Shown piece by piece: positions 33,240 through 44,545 of a DNA stretch of 64,000 nt (the stretch's first letter is position 1; the number at the start of each line of letters is the position of its first letter). The notes under the pieces were generated by a model. That model had not been told where the DNA came from. It saw only the letters and a program-made list of their open reading frames with translations, and ran no database searches. The translations under genes were made by a program, and so were the position numbers. Source of the DNA: Lonicera japonica. Its lineage: Eukaryota > Streptophyta > Magnoliopsida > Dipsacales > Caprifoliaceae. Where the stretch lies: assembly GCA_021464415.1 (NCBI GenBank), contig JAKCWG010000782.1, positions 62,001-126,000 of the forward strand. Direction: 5' to 3'.

Positions 33240-34115
33240 CATATGTTCCTTCAATTTCCTCAACTTTTCACTTTCTTTTATTGGCTTTTATGGCGACTCA
33301 TGGGCTACTACTAATTCTGCATACGTAGCTCAGAGACGATCGAGGTCAGCAAACTCATTTAGAGGGCCTGTGGGGGTTATATGTGGGGCGGGGCGCAAAG
33401 GATACTATGGCCAATGCTTATATGGCAGCTCTGGGCCTAGTGGGCCTTAAGGTTGTGGCTAAACTACCGTTTGTTCTTGTTGTTAATAATTAGGGCCTGG
33501 GTCAGGGGCCTATTAAAATTGATTGTTGGGATCCAGCTAGATGGGACCTGGTTGCTGTAAAGTGGCTCCCTAGTTACGAAGTGGTGTTTCTTGGCTTGGA
33601 TGGTTGTTTATTATATTCAATACTTGGGGGGGTGTCTGGTTTGCCCCTGGTTCAAATCTTTGTTCGATAGAGGCCATTCAAAACCCAAAGGTGTAGTTTG
33701 TTCTGCTAACAATTCCTCTATTCTAACCCTGGTACTATGTTGTTTTGTTATGATGCTTGTCAGTCACTGGTTGATGGACATTAATAAACGATGCACTTCT
33801 TCTATAGTATACAGAGCCCTCGATGCTTCTGCCTAATTCGGATCATTTGCTCGGCTTTCTTGATCGTTCGAATTTGTAGTCGACTTGATTGTCATACTTG
33901 GTCTAACCAATCTTCCTGTATAATCTCTTTTGGCCCAACCTTCCAGACTGTGGTCTTAGGGCTGCAGATAAATCATGTAGCTGAGATGAAGGAATACTAG
34001 GGTGTGACTCATTTCTGCCAAAGATAGCACAAAGGAAAAACAACGGAAATCGAGTTTTCGGCGTTTGTACAACTTGAGAAAATTCTCGGTGGGAGTTTGG
34101 GGTCGGTACCAAAAG
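33240..34115 (-). pseudogene. Gag-like Gln/Pro-rich debris
   Basis: On the minus strand, frames with many TAG/TAA stops read ATLQQPGPI, DPNNQF, APDPGPNY and, near 33350, GPLNEFADLDRL then ATYAELVVAHESP. The composition and charged coiled-coil start suggest a retrotransposon gag region in which CAG/CAA codons became stops. I could not assign a family. The plus-strand frames here are probably shadows. Confidence 0.35.
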
Positions 34116-34247
34116 CTCCTTCGGGTTACCTTACTTGTCCCAAAATCTTTAAAAACTCATTTTTGTCATTTTGCGAAAATTGGGAGAATCTCTCCTCTGG
34201 AATTACTTTTCATGGGAGATGTATGGGGGAAAGTCTTAATGAGCTAA

Positions 34248-36681
34248 TCTATATTATAAAATAAGGTTTTTTAGCAATAAAATAAAATCAATCCAATGTC
34301 TTATATTAATTCGTATTTGTGTTAACACTTTTAGACCATTAGACCACTATTATACTCACAACAAGATGTCAAATCAACTTAACATTTACTCACACACTAA
34401 ATATATACACAAATATAACTCTTACATCTCTTTACTTTTCTACAACATTTCTCTCTTATCAAATTTTTAAAAAACTTTCAAATGCCATAACTTTAAATTT
34501 ACAAATCCAACGTTAATAAAATTTATATATTTGAAATATATCCATCAAGATCTACAAAACAAGATCCATTGTGATTATTAAATTATATATAAAAAAAATT
34601 AAAGAAAAGTTATAAAACATGACAACTATAATGGCATACTTAATGTATTTTTAATTCATTAGCTATTGAAAATATTACACAATAAATAAAAGATACTGAA
34701 ATAAAACTAAAAATAATAAAATATCCCGATTGAATATGTTTCAATCCGAACAGAGCCAAATGGGGAGGAACTTTTTATATTAGGGTCCGACCTACCTCAA
34801 ATATATTATATAATTTTTCTTTTAAATACACTCATAACAACATTACAGTATAATGTTAGAGTGATATAATAAAAGCCATAATTTTCTTGTTAGTTTGGAT
34901 ATGTTATAAACTTGGTTTTGTTATTTTAATGAGAATCTTTATGGGCAATGGTTGCATTATATTATTTATTTAACTATTGTGTATGTGTGTCTTTTATTTC
35001 ATATAGTAGAGGATTTGGTGTGTAGAGTATAGCTTACACACAGAAGATCATATCATATGTTCTTGTGGAATATAAGTTTAATGGTTCACAGTCTTAGATG
35101 AAATTAGACACCCATCATTAGGATTGTAGCACAAGTTTTAGTAGTTTATCTTAACTACAGGAAACAATATAGTTTTAACTCGTTGTGCTAGTATGCTAGT
35201 ACACTTTGTGTGTATTGAATAGGACCAGTTTGGGTTAATTTTTTTTATACTGACTATATAAAACAATTTAAAATCCTATGGTTATTATGATTACTTATGC
35301 TTTTAATCTTGAAATAATTAATAGACATATATATATATAGTGTTTGTTGTTTTGACTTATTAAAAGTGAGATTCATTTATGAATCAATAATCTTCGTGAG
35401 TTGGATGACGACACTATATGTATGATGAATATTAATTATTGACGGAATCCACGTCCCGGTATAGGAATTGATGATAGCCCCTTGAGAAGCTTATAAGTTT
35501 TGATCATGTTAAACCCTGCAGGTGGATTATGTTAATCTGACATATTAAATAAGTTTAAGTGGTAGGCTCAAGGATTAAGAAGTCATTTAAATATAATTGT
35601 CAGTAATTTAATTTGAATGACGGTTATCTGTAATCTTAATGTGGGGAGAATAATAAGTATTTAATAATAAGGAGCTCAAAATATAATTTTGATATGAGGA
35701 TGGGAGTGCAATTATAATTCTTTAGTGGTGCGAATAATAATTTATGGAAGGAACTAATTCATAGTGGAATTAGGATTCCAACTTTCCATAAGAAGCTTAA
35801 ACACTTATTTTTCCTTAAGGTCCCTATCGTAGCCTTATATATATGCTAGCCTTATCTTTTCTCATTATAATAATAATTATAATAGTTAGGTTTTGTTATA
35901 TTGAGAGAGGGTAAAATCTTGGTGATACCGTAGCCCACACTCGGTGCAAGATTTGATGGCGGAAGGAATACGATAAAAGATCTTTAGGTTTTCGGTACTG
36001 CAATCGTAAATCAATTGTAACTTTTGATTGTACCGTTGGATCGGGCTAATTTTTGGATATGTCGTTCAGAACACAAAGTTACCATTATAAAGAGCAAAAC
36101 CAGGAAGATCAGACGTCATTTCAGTGGCGAAAATAATCAATTTTCGCAGCTAACGAGAATTAAAAAATCTGACCAAATCGCAATCTAGTACTTTCAAACC
36201 CTTGTCTCCTCATATGGATCCTCTACATGATCCATAAAGGTAAAATCCCTTTATTCTTATAGGGTTTTAGTAAAAGTATTTTTTTCAATCTATACGCAAC
36301 ATCAAACGATTCTGTATTTATGTCTCCATCATATAAAAGGGTCTAGGCGATTTCAGGGCGAATTTTTTTTATATTACAGTTCGATCTGCCTCAAATGTAA
36401 TATTTTTTCTCTTTTAAATACATTCATAACATCATTACATTATAAAAGAGTCGAGGCAATTTCAGGTCTAATTGAACAAGTAAGACATGTCTCAGGTGAA
36501 GACGGCTATATTTTTAGTTGGACATGTTTCGTTTTTGTGATACTTTATCTGTTTTTGTACCTAGGTAATATACAGTCATACACATCTTCGATCCTCACAT
36601 TTTTCATGTAATTATATTTTACCTAATTATTATTTTTTGTTTTTTTTATCGTGTCGGACAGCACGGGTATACCTTAATTAG
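34248..36681 (+). mobile_element. Non-autonomous Helitron 2, split by a solo LTR
   Basis: The 5' end TCTATATTATAAAATAAGG follows a host A. The 3' end has the hairpin GTGTCGGACAGCAC (about 36650-36663) then GGGTATACCTTAATTAG before a host T, closely like Helitron 1 (GGTATACCCTAG). It contains the shared conserved block at about 34470-34590 and a tandem pair of ~105-bp units, one of which is interrupted by the solo LTR. Without the LTR the element is about 950 bp. No coding capacity. Confidence 0.78.
34854..36331. mobile_element. Solo LTR, 1478 bp, with TATAA target duplication
   Basis: It begins TGTTAGAG and ends CTCCATCA, flanked by TATAA at 34849-34853 and 36332-36336. Removing it restores CATTACAG-TATAA-AAGGGTCTAGGCGATTTCAGG, which matches the uninterrupted neighbouring unit at about 36430-36475 (CATTACAT-TATAA-AAGAGTCGAGGCAATTTCAGG). 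The interior has a TATATATATG promoter-like motif near 35836 and no coding region. The retrotransposon family was not identified. It most likely arose by LTR-LTR recombination. Confidence 0.8.
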
Positions 36682-36686
36682 TCTTT

Positions 36687-36995
36687 CTATGACGAAGGGT
36701 GGTCAGCCTCCAGCCGCACTTGCCAATCTCTGGGAGAGACATACATGGCAAGGCCCCTTGGGGTACATTCCTCACGGTTGTCAAATAGAACAATAAATGT
36801 GTTATATATTGATTCAATCTTAGATTCAATCTTATATGCAACGTAGGTGTAACACAAGGTGAATGCTCCAGACTTTTTCCTATTTGGCAAGCCCTTGCGA
36901 TATACCTTAAGGGCGGGTACGTACAAGAATATTTTGATATACTTCTCGGGTACGTGAGTGTTTATGACGCCAAAAATGAGCCTCGAAATGGCCAA
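36687..36995 (-). CDS. Unrecognised 102-residue ORF
   Basis: The open frame lies just outside the 3' end of Helitron 2 and 250 bases before the chromovirus. It has a mixed, protein-like composition (segments HVPEKYIKIFLYVPALKVY and SGAFTLCYTYVAYKIES) unlike the low-complexity spacer around it. I do not recognise a family. No start context, intron or promoter stands out. It may be a fragment of a host gene or of another mobile element. Confidence 0.3.
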   Translation of the reverse strand: MAISRLIFGVINTHVPEKYIKIFLYVPALKVYRKGLPNRKKSGAFTLCYTYVAYKIESKIESIYNTFIVLFDNREECTPRGLAMYVSPRDWQVRLEADHPSS

Positions 36996-37252
36996 ATCAC
37001 GACTTGGGAAAAAATAAAACTTATAGAGCGAAATGAGATGAAGATTTAGCTACACACGGGGAGTCATTTGGACATTGGATGAAAAATTTATGGCCTTTCA
37101 AAATTGGCCAAAAATCAACAAATTGAGTAAAGTCAAAACACGTGATTAGCTTCCCGTTTATAAATCAAACCACCCAAATAACAAAACGATTTATTCCTAT
37201 AAACTTAATATACCTAATATGACATGTTAGAACTATCGGGTCAAATAAGAAG

Positions 37253-39083
37253 TGTAATGCCCCCCTGCCTTAATTACCGGGATAACACCTGAAATTAAAT
37301 CCTGGAGTATCACTAACCCATCTTAGATTGTCTAAAATAGGGTTTTATGTAAATAAGAAATCCATGCAACGTACATATCATGTGTCAACAAAACATAAAG
37401 TACGAAACAATAGTATAATACTTATACAGGCATTTAACAGTTATACAAAATCAAGTCAAGTGAACTCAAAATGATATACAATATTACAGGTTGACTGTGG
37501 CTTCCCGTAAAAGCATTCACATCACAAAAATAATTGTATCAAAGCCTCTACTTCATCCCCGATCCCGTCACTTCCTTATTCTTATTGGACTATTGGGTAC
37601 CTATTTTATTTTAGGAAAATAGGGTGAGCTATTTGTTTAGTAGGGTGGTAAATGAAGGACATTACATTTAAAAACAAATTTTAATGTTCCACTATCAAAT
37701 CACGCCTTATTCGGTAATCCAAATTAAAACTGTCATTATGTAAAACAATGCATGCGCGTGTTGTGCCAGGTTACCTCCCGTGTCAACCATTACCATGCTT
37801 TAGAGAATCCGGCCATGGATAAAAGAATATCGTTCATCACCATAAGAAATGCCATGCCAGTGCATAAATAAAAATGGGACTACCCGTCCCCAATCCATAC
37901 GAACATAGAAATAAACCGAATCCATAGTGCCTTGCCAATTGCTTAGGTTCTCGGACTCCTCACCGGTGGCTTATAGGCAGCCAAACATTGCTCCCCCGGG
38001 GGTTTAGGGATTTTTAACCCAAAGGTATCGAGTGCTACCTATTTTCCATCTTAGCAAGCACTATATATCCATAAGAAACTTCTGTTTCTGAGAGACCCAA
38101 GTTCTCCATTTCATATATAGATAATACATACTTCCCAAGAAATGAACAATATAGCCACATGCCACGAGTATGTTTTTGAGCCTCCCGAGAGATTGCCAGG
38201 TTTCCAGTTGACACAACAATAATGCAATACATGTGTTTACGCTAATAAATACAGTACTAGAAACAATATATGCCATAAAAACTCTATTAATCATTCATCC
38301 ATGTCCCTTGGTGTATATATCAACCCATTTGATAATCCATTTCCATCAAAATATCACATATACACCCGGAGACATCTTTATGGATCGAATGATACATAAG
38401 CCCCAAGTTTAGATGGCATATATTGCTTATATTCTTAAATTCATAGTTCAAACATGTGTAAATCATCAATAATTAAGAGCATGAGTTTCATTTAAATATA
38501 TATACATAATATCATTTGAATTTCATCAAATAAAATTTATATTTTCGAATTTGAAAACTTTTAAACCCCTACCTCAAAGTTATAAGATGAAAAGAAGAAA
38601 GAAATATGATAAACGAAGCCCCGTACGATGAAATCCTGAAACTCCTATGTCACATTGATCCCCACGTCACATAGAACAACTTTCCTTAAAGTTGAATCGG
38701 AATCTGAAACTTAGTTTTCGATGAATTTTAGAGAGACGTTTTGTAGGAGGAAGTTAGCTCTCCAATCTAGTGAATAAATGATGAAATATATCCAAAGAAT
38801 GGTCTAGAACCCCTTTTAAAATTTTAAATCGACATAACAACAGGAGCCAATTGGCCCCAACAGGTGTCTGTTGGACATCAACAAGCCCCTATCCAACAGC
38901 GAATGTAAATTGCTCCCAAGGCCAACCCCAACAGTTGCCTATTACTCAGTGAACAGGCGCTTGTTGGCTCAAGTTTCACAAAACTCTTATTTTCTCACAA
39001 TATCACCATTTGCAACAATTTCTACACTAAGCACGTTAATTCGAACATAACTTCATTAATATATATAAACACAGGGTGTTACA
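37253..39083 (-). repeat. 3' LTR of the chromovirus (left copy)
   Basis: On the plus strand it begins TGTAATGCCCCCCTGCC and ends GGGTGTTACA. It includes a run of imperfect palindromic phrases such as CAACAGGTGTCTGTTGG near 38840-38965. Confidence 0.9.
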
Positions 39084-39164
39084 ATCTCTCCCACTAAACA
39101 AAATTTTTCCCTCGAAATTTTTAACTATTATACATGAATCAAACATTTCAAGATATTTATTATG

Positions 39165-39320
39165 AATCTAGGTCTCTAACTCCCACGTCGCCTCCTCGGC
39201 TCCATGATGTAACCTCAAAACCATCACTAATGGTATGACCTTATTTCGATGTACTTGATCTTAATGGTCCAAGATCTGTATAAAGCGGGTCTCATAAGTT
39301 CTGTCATCTAACACCTCAAG
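39165..39320 (-). pseudogene. Chromodomain at the integrase C-terminus
   Basis: On the minus strand the segment reads TYETRFIQILDH, a stop, DQVHRNKVIPLVMVLRLHHG and AEEATWELE. This is the conserved chromodomain of chromoviruses, with the tryptophan of the ATWELE end. Chromodomains are thought to direct integration to heterochromatin. One in-frame stop (TAA) replaces a codon in this copy. Confidence 0.85.
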
Positions 39321-39459
39321 ATCTTCCCACTAAACAATGTAAGAAGGATCATGCACATACCGACACGTAGCATCGACACATGGAATACATTATTGATGTG
39401 AGACATTTGCGAAGGTAAAGCTAGGCAATACGAAATATTCCAGATTTGTTCTAAAATCT

Positions 39460-40600
39460 TAAAGGTCCGATGTAACGAGGAGCTAGTTTCCCTTTGCTAT
39501 TAAACCGTGTGATACCAAAATGAGGCTTGATCTTCAAGAAAACATGGCTACCCACCTCAAACTCTATCAAATGATGGCACCTGTCGGCATAACTTTTCTG
39601 CCGACTCTGAGAAGTAAAAAGGTGTTGTCAGATGGTTTTGATTTTCTTAATGGTCTTCGCTATTAACTCCAGACCTAACATGGTTCTTTCATCGACTTCA
39701 TATCAGCAAATCGGAGTCCTACAGGGACTACCGTAAAGGGTTTCGTAAGGCGCCATACTTATACTAGCCTAAAAGCTTTTATTATATACAAACTCAACTA
39801 ACGATAAATGTTTTACCCAATTTTCTCGAAAATTAAGAATAAGTGCCCTTAACACGTCTTCGAGTATCTGCATTGATTCGCTCGAATTGTACATCGGTCT
39901 GTGGATGGAAAGTTATACTAAATTTTAATTGAGTACCCACTACTTTTTGTAAACTTCCCCAAAACTGAGAAGTGAAATGAGGATTTTGGTCTGACACAAT
40001 GGTAAGCGGAATCCCATATAGCTTAACTATATCCCGAACATAGAGTTTTTTCGAACTCTCCACATTTTGGTTGTTTCGAATGGGAAGGAAATGAACGGAC
40101 TTAGTTAGTCCATCAACAATTACCCAAATTGTGTCATGGCCACCTAATGCCCTCGGTAATTCAGAAACAAAATTTATGGTAACATATTCCCACTTCCACT
40201 CGAGAATGGGTAGCGGTTGAAGTTGCCCCGCGGGCCTTTGATGCTCGACTTTCATTAATTAGCATATTATACATCTATTTACGTAATTCACGACATCCTT
40301 CTTCATACTGCTCCACGAGAAGTTTTAGCACACGTTCCGATACATCTTTGTACCACCGGGATAAATAGAGAATCTGCAATGGTGGGCTTCACTTAGAATT
40401 TCGTTCTTAAGTTTTGAGTTATTTGGCACCACCAACCTATCTCAAACCTGAAATCCTCCATCGGTCCCAAGTTTGTACTCGCGGTGTTCTACTTGCGTAG
40501 CCAAATGATCATGTATCCCTCGAAGTTCCTCGTCCACTCGTTGGGGATTAATTACCCGTTGTTGAAATGCCAGTTGGGCAATCATGTTACAAAGATAGAC
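39460..40600 (-). pseudogene. Chromovirus integrase, broken
   Basis: Zinc-binding region near 40390-40260: AHHCRFSIYPGGTKMY, then KKDVVNYVNRCIIC. The core frame 40255-39833 reads WEYVTINFVSELPRA (first catalytic Asp expected at MDF is Asn here: INF), then VSDQNPHFTSQFWGSL with the second Asp, and FHPQTDVQFERI where the family has DGQSER with a catalytic Glu. The C-terminal domain near 39560-39480 reads VFLKIKPHFGITRFNSKGKL. Loss of the first catalytic aspartate and several stops show it is inactive. Confidence 0.88.
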
Positions 40601-40875
40601 TCGGTTTTCATCTTAATTTACCATGAGGTTTTATTGTTGCAACGCTCCCCTTAGTTTTGATTCCTGGCACCGTAACGCAACCATAGAGATTTTCGACTCA
40701 GGGCATCGGCTACCACATTAGCTTTACCCGGATGATATTGTAGAGTGAAATCATAGTTTTTTACGTACTCTACCTGTTGGCGTTGCCTAAGATTCACGTC
40801 TTTCTAGGTAAAGATGTATTTCAAACTCTTATGATCAAAATATACTTCAAACCTTTCGCCATACAGCTAATGACG

Positions 40876-42200
40876 CTAGATCTTAAGAGCAAAAACAATG
40901 GCGGCTAATTCTAAATCATCGGTGGGGTAATTGTTCTCGTGTTGCTTAAGTTGACAGGAAGCATATGCCACGAAGTGCTCATTTTGCATCAAAACATAAT
41001 CCAACTCGAGCCTAGAAGCATCAAAATAAATGGTATAACCCTTTCCCTGCTCTGGTAAGATAAGAACTGGGGCTGATGTAAGTTTATCTTTCAACTCAAG
41101 GAAAGATTTCTTACTCGCATCATCCTAAATGAATTAAATGCCTTTATGAGTTAGTCGAGTTAACGGTAAATTTATATGAGAGAAATCTTTGACAAACCAA
41201 AGGTAATACCTGGCCAAACCTAAGAAACTTCTAACCTCAATAACATTTCGAGGCCTCTCTCACTTTAGGACCGCTTCTACCTTTGTCGGATCTACAGAGA
41301 TACCCTTTCTCGAAACGACATGTCCCAAGAATTTAACTTTCGACATTCAGAAGTCACATTTACTAACCTTTGCATGCAACTTATGATCTTGGAGAACCTG
41401 AAGAGCTAAACGAATATGGTTTTCATGTTCTTCATTAGATTTGGAATAGATAAGGATGTCATCAATAAAGTCTACTACAAATTAATCAAGATATGGACAG
41501 TTCAAAAATTTCATCAAATCCATAAATTCAGCAGGCGCAATGGTTGACCTGAATGGCATTACCAAGAACTCAAAATAACCATATCGAGTACGAAACGCCA
41601 TATTTGGAATATCTTCTTCACGGACTAACATTTGATGATAGCCCGATCAAAGATTGATCTTAGAGAATCTAACAGCACCCTGCAGTTGATCGAACAAATC
41701 ATCGATCTGAGGCAGCGTGTACTTGTTCTTGATAGTAACACGAAACTGGCGATAATCTATACATAATCGTAATGATCCATCATACTTTTTGGCGAACAGA
41801 ACGGGTGCACCCCACAGAGACACACTAGGCCTGATGAATCGTTTCTGCAATAGCTCATCAATTTGAATCTTCAGCTCCTTCAGCTTGGCAGGAGCCATAT
41901 GGTATAGAGCTAAAGATATCGGTGTAGTACCCAAAATAATATTGAAGGAGAAGTCCATCTCCCAATGTGGGGGTAGACTTAGAAGATCATTGGGGAACAC
42001 ATTGAGAAATTTCCTAACCATGAAAAGATTAGAAGGACGAGAACTACTCTCCTTTCGTGCTACAATACTAGCCAACCACTGAAAGTAAATCCGTTGTTCT
42101 ATAGGTCTCAAATACGTACATGGAGTTTGCAATTCTAACTCGTAACGGAAGATTAACATCTTATTATTAAATAATGGAATCGACACTCGACGCTTCAAAC
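40876..42200 (-). pseudogene. Chromovirus reverse transcriptase and RNase H, broken
   Basis: The 183-residue frame 42198-41647 reads [20 protein letters not shown] (family: PPxREIEFxIDLxPGTxPIS), then [30 protein letters not shown] and [14 protein letters not shown]. The active site (YxDD) near 41480-41460 reads [12 protein letters not shown] in a further frame. RNase H 41094-40876 reads [20 protein letters not shown] and [20 protein letters not shown]. The order is that of Tekay/Del elements. Confidence 0.88.
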
Positions 42201-42383
42201 AATCGATTAAAACTTGGAAAGTAGCTACTAGTCCATTCCCAAACTAAGATCATAATCTCCCATTTTCAAAACGATAAGATCGAACTCTACCAAGAACTCC
42301 CCTATACCTAAGGAGCAATTCCTATAAACAAATCCCAGATGAATCCTATTTTCCATGGGTGTACCAACCCATAAAGGTGTATC

Positions 42384-42574
42384 CTATGATCTAACACACA
42401 ATCCCAACCTATCAACTAATGCATGCAAAATAAAGGAATGGGAAGCACTAGTATTAAATAAAACTTTAACCCAAGAGCTAAAGAACATAATAATACCTTC
42501 GATTACTTTAACCTCGGGCAGTTCCACCTGATTTAAGGTATATACTAAACCAAAAGTCTTGCCGCCACCCCAAG
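42384..42574 (-). pseudogene. Chromovirus protease, cut by Cassandra
   Basis: The minus-strand frame reads VKVLFNTSASHSFILHALVD where the family has LFDTGASHSFI, so the catalytic Asp is Asn and the Gly is Ser. The Cassandra insertion at 42575-43374 separates this piece from the gag tail. Confidence 0.8.
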
Positions 42575-42690
42575 TGTAACGACCCGGTCCCACCTCAGTA
42601 CGATATTGTTCGCTTTGGGTAGCGTCCTAGACAGGCCTCAGCCCCAGGACATCTACCCTCACGGCTTTGTTTCTGGGAGCTCACGACCAG

Positions 42691-42775
42691 CTTCCCAGGG
42701 GGTCACCCATCCTGGGATTTCTCTGGTCCAAGCACGCTTAACTTCGGAGTTCTCATGGGATCCGAAGCCAATGAG
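42691..42775 (-). promoter_or_regulatory. 5S rRNA-like pol III promoter region, Cassandra 3' LTR
   Basis: The minus strand carries the 5S internal control region: GGATCCCATGAGAACTCCG, AAGTTAAGCGTGCTTGG (box A) and AGGATGGGTGACCCCCTGG (box C). Box A and C are intact by eye against the plant 5S gene as I know it. This is not a complete 5S gene. Confidence 0.85.
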
Positions 42776-42870
42776 CTTCCCAAAAGGCCTCGTACTTAAT
42801 TAGCGAGCATATCTTACTTACATGGGTCTCCAAGGATCCCCCAACTTTCGGTGTGGGATGTGCCCCCTTT

Positions 42871-42948
42871 GAGCTACCATTCCTCCACACAAGGGAGTAC
42901 TCATCGCTCGAGCTACCATTCCTCCACACAAGGGAGTACTCATCACTC
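42871..42948 (-). repeat. 39-bp tandem duplication in the left Cassandra LTR
   Basis: GAGCTACCATTCCTCCACAC through CTCATCGCTC is present twice back to back (42871-42909, 42910-42948; one base differs). The right LTR has it once, which explains most of the 41-bp length difference of the LTRs. Confidence 0.9.
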
Positions 42949-43146
42949 AGGGCGTCACATCCTTCCCCCCCAAGGGAATCGACGTCCTCGTCGACACATC
43001 GTATTCTGTGGGGTCCGCTCTAATACCATTTATAACAACCCGGTCCCACCTCAGTACGATATTGTCCGCTCTGGGTAGCATCCTAGACAGGCCTCAGCCC
43101 TAGGACATCTACCCTCACGGCTTTGTTTCTGGGAGCTCACGACCAG

Positions 43147-43228
43147 CTTCCCAGGGGGTCACCCATCCTGGGATTTCTCTGGTCCAAGCACGTTTAACTT
43201 CGGAGTTCTCATGGGATCCGAAGCCAGT
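43147..43228 (-). promoter_or_regulatory. 5S rRNA-like pol III promoter region, Cassandra 5' LTR
   Basis: Same as the left copy but box A reads AAGTTAAACGTGCTTGG, one substitution (G to A). Being in the 5' LTR it would be the copy driving transcription of the element. Confidence 0.85.
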
Positions 43229-43399
43229 GAGCTTCCCAAAAGGCCTCGTACTTAATTAGTGACCATATCTTACTTACATGGGTCTCCAAGGATCCCCTAA
43301 CTTCCGGTGTGGGATGCCCCATTTAAGCTACCATTCCTCCACACAAGGGAGTACTCATCACTCAAGGCGTCACACCGAGAGTACGAACCTCCACCTCCA

Positions 43400-44260
43400 C
43401 TTTGATTGTGACCACGACTTTGACTGTCCTGACTGTTAAAGAAAGATTGGCCTGCACCACCCGTGCAACTCGAGCCTAGACACTGTGATCGATTATTAAA
43501 AGACTAAGACGGTTGTTGTTGTTCTCGACTTACATTTGGACACTTTCTCTTGTATTTTCCTGGTTGACCACGCCTATAACAGGTTTTCTCCTTTAACCCT
43601 TGATTCCCATTACTCAAACTAAAAGACCTACCTCTATTGTAACTTCTACCCGAAGACCCGAAATCACTCTTGTACTTCTTCCTTTGATAACTGGCTTTCT
43701 TTCCCTCGGTACCTCTTTTTCTTTCAAAGAATCTGCTAGGGACAATCCTCTCTTGTTCAACCTTCATCACCATTCAACACGGCTTCAGCAACACTACCGT
43801 GATCTAAATGGTACACCTTATCTCGAATAGAAGGTTTTAATCCCTTCAAGAACAAACGTATTTCCTCCTCCGGGTCGTTATCTAGACTCTTATCGAAACG
43901 ACTAAAACTCTCAAACTTTGTCTCGTACTCTGTCAAGGACATGTTCCTTTGGATTAATGAACGGAACTCATCCCTCTTCATACTACGATAAATCGGTGAG
44001 AAATAACGTTATAAGAACAACTGAGTGAATTGTTCCAAAGAAATAGGAGCATCCGCTCTTCTTGACATGTTTCTCCACCAAATACCAGCTTGATTAATCA
44101 ACTGGTAAGTCCCCAGATTAAGCTTCAAATCATCGGGTAAGTTCATGACATCGAATGCTCTCTTTATTTGATCGAGCCACGACTCTGTCGCATTGGGACA
44201 TGACATCCCATTGAACGGTGGTGGGGCTAAAATTTTAAACTTCTCTAAGGCCATCATAGC
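43400..44260 (-). pseudogene. Chromovirus gag, broken
   Basis: Gag pieces run 44257-44009 (FNGMSCPNATESWLDQIKRA, INQAGIWWRNMSRR), 43981-43757 (FRSLIQRNMSLTEYETKFES, FLKGLKPSIRDKVYHLDHG) and 43773-43504 (basic region, then zinc knuckle CYRRGQPGKYKRKC). In the knuckle the first CxxC pair and the histidine are lost (CxxR, Lys for His). Breaks occur at about 43990 and 43770. Confidence 0.87.
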
Positions 44261-44545
44261 CCTATTCTCCTAGATTCTACCCTGGGGTTGTTCGATATGT
44301 CCTAGCATATTGGCCAACTCTGGGGCCATTGCATGGATAGCATCTAGGGATTCTCCTGTGGTTAAACTCTTGTGGGTAGCAGTATGCTCCTTATCTTCTG
44401 GTGGGGTCATCATTCTATACAAAAACAAGAAGAACGTCATGAGAATTCAATACATACGTTGACAAGAAATACAATTTATTGCAATACTCTACAATTTTCG
44501 ATCCACAACCCAAGTAATCGCAAAACCTATGCTCTGATACCAAAT

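Larger units (their letters stand above)
42575..43374 (-). mobile_element. Cassandra TRIM element (5S rRNA-bearing LTRs)
   Basis: Two LTRs (42575-42959 and 43031-43374) flank a 71-bp interior. Each LTR carries, on the minus strand, sequence of the 5S rRNA gene including AAGTTAAGCGTGCTTGG and AGGATGGGTGACC, the hallmark of Cassandra terminal-repeat retrotransposons in miniature. The interior has a methionine-tRNA-like primer site (TGGTATTAGAGC, complement about 43017-43028) and a purine tract (GGGGGGGAAGG, complement about 42960-42972). Flanks CCAAG (42570-42574) and CCGAG (43375-43379) match 4 of 5. It codes for nothing and depends on other elements to move. Confidence 0.92.

Noticed and set aside
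42691..42775. Possible 5S rRNA gene
   Set aside because: Only the internal part of 5S is present and it lies inside both LTRs of a Cassandra element, so it is a retrotransposon promoter and not an rRNA gene.
42606..43078. Plus-strand ORFs with SYHSSTQGSTH repeats
   Set aside because: Translation of the 39-bp duplication and Cassandra LTR; no coding role expected.
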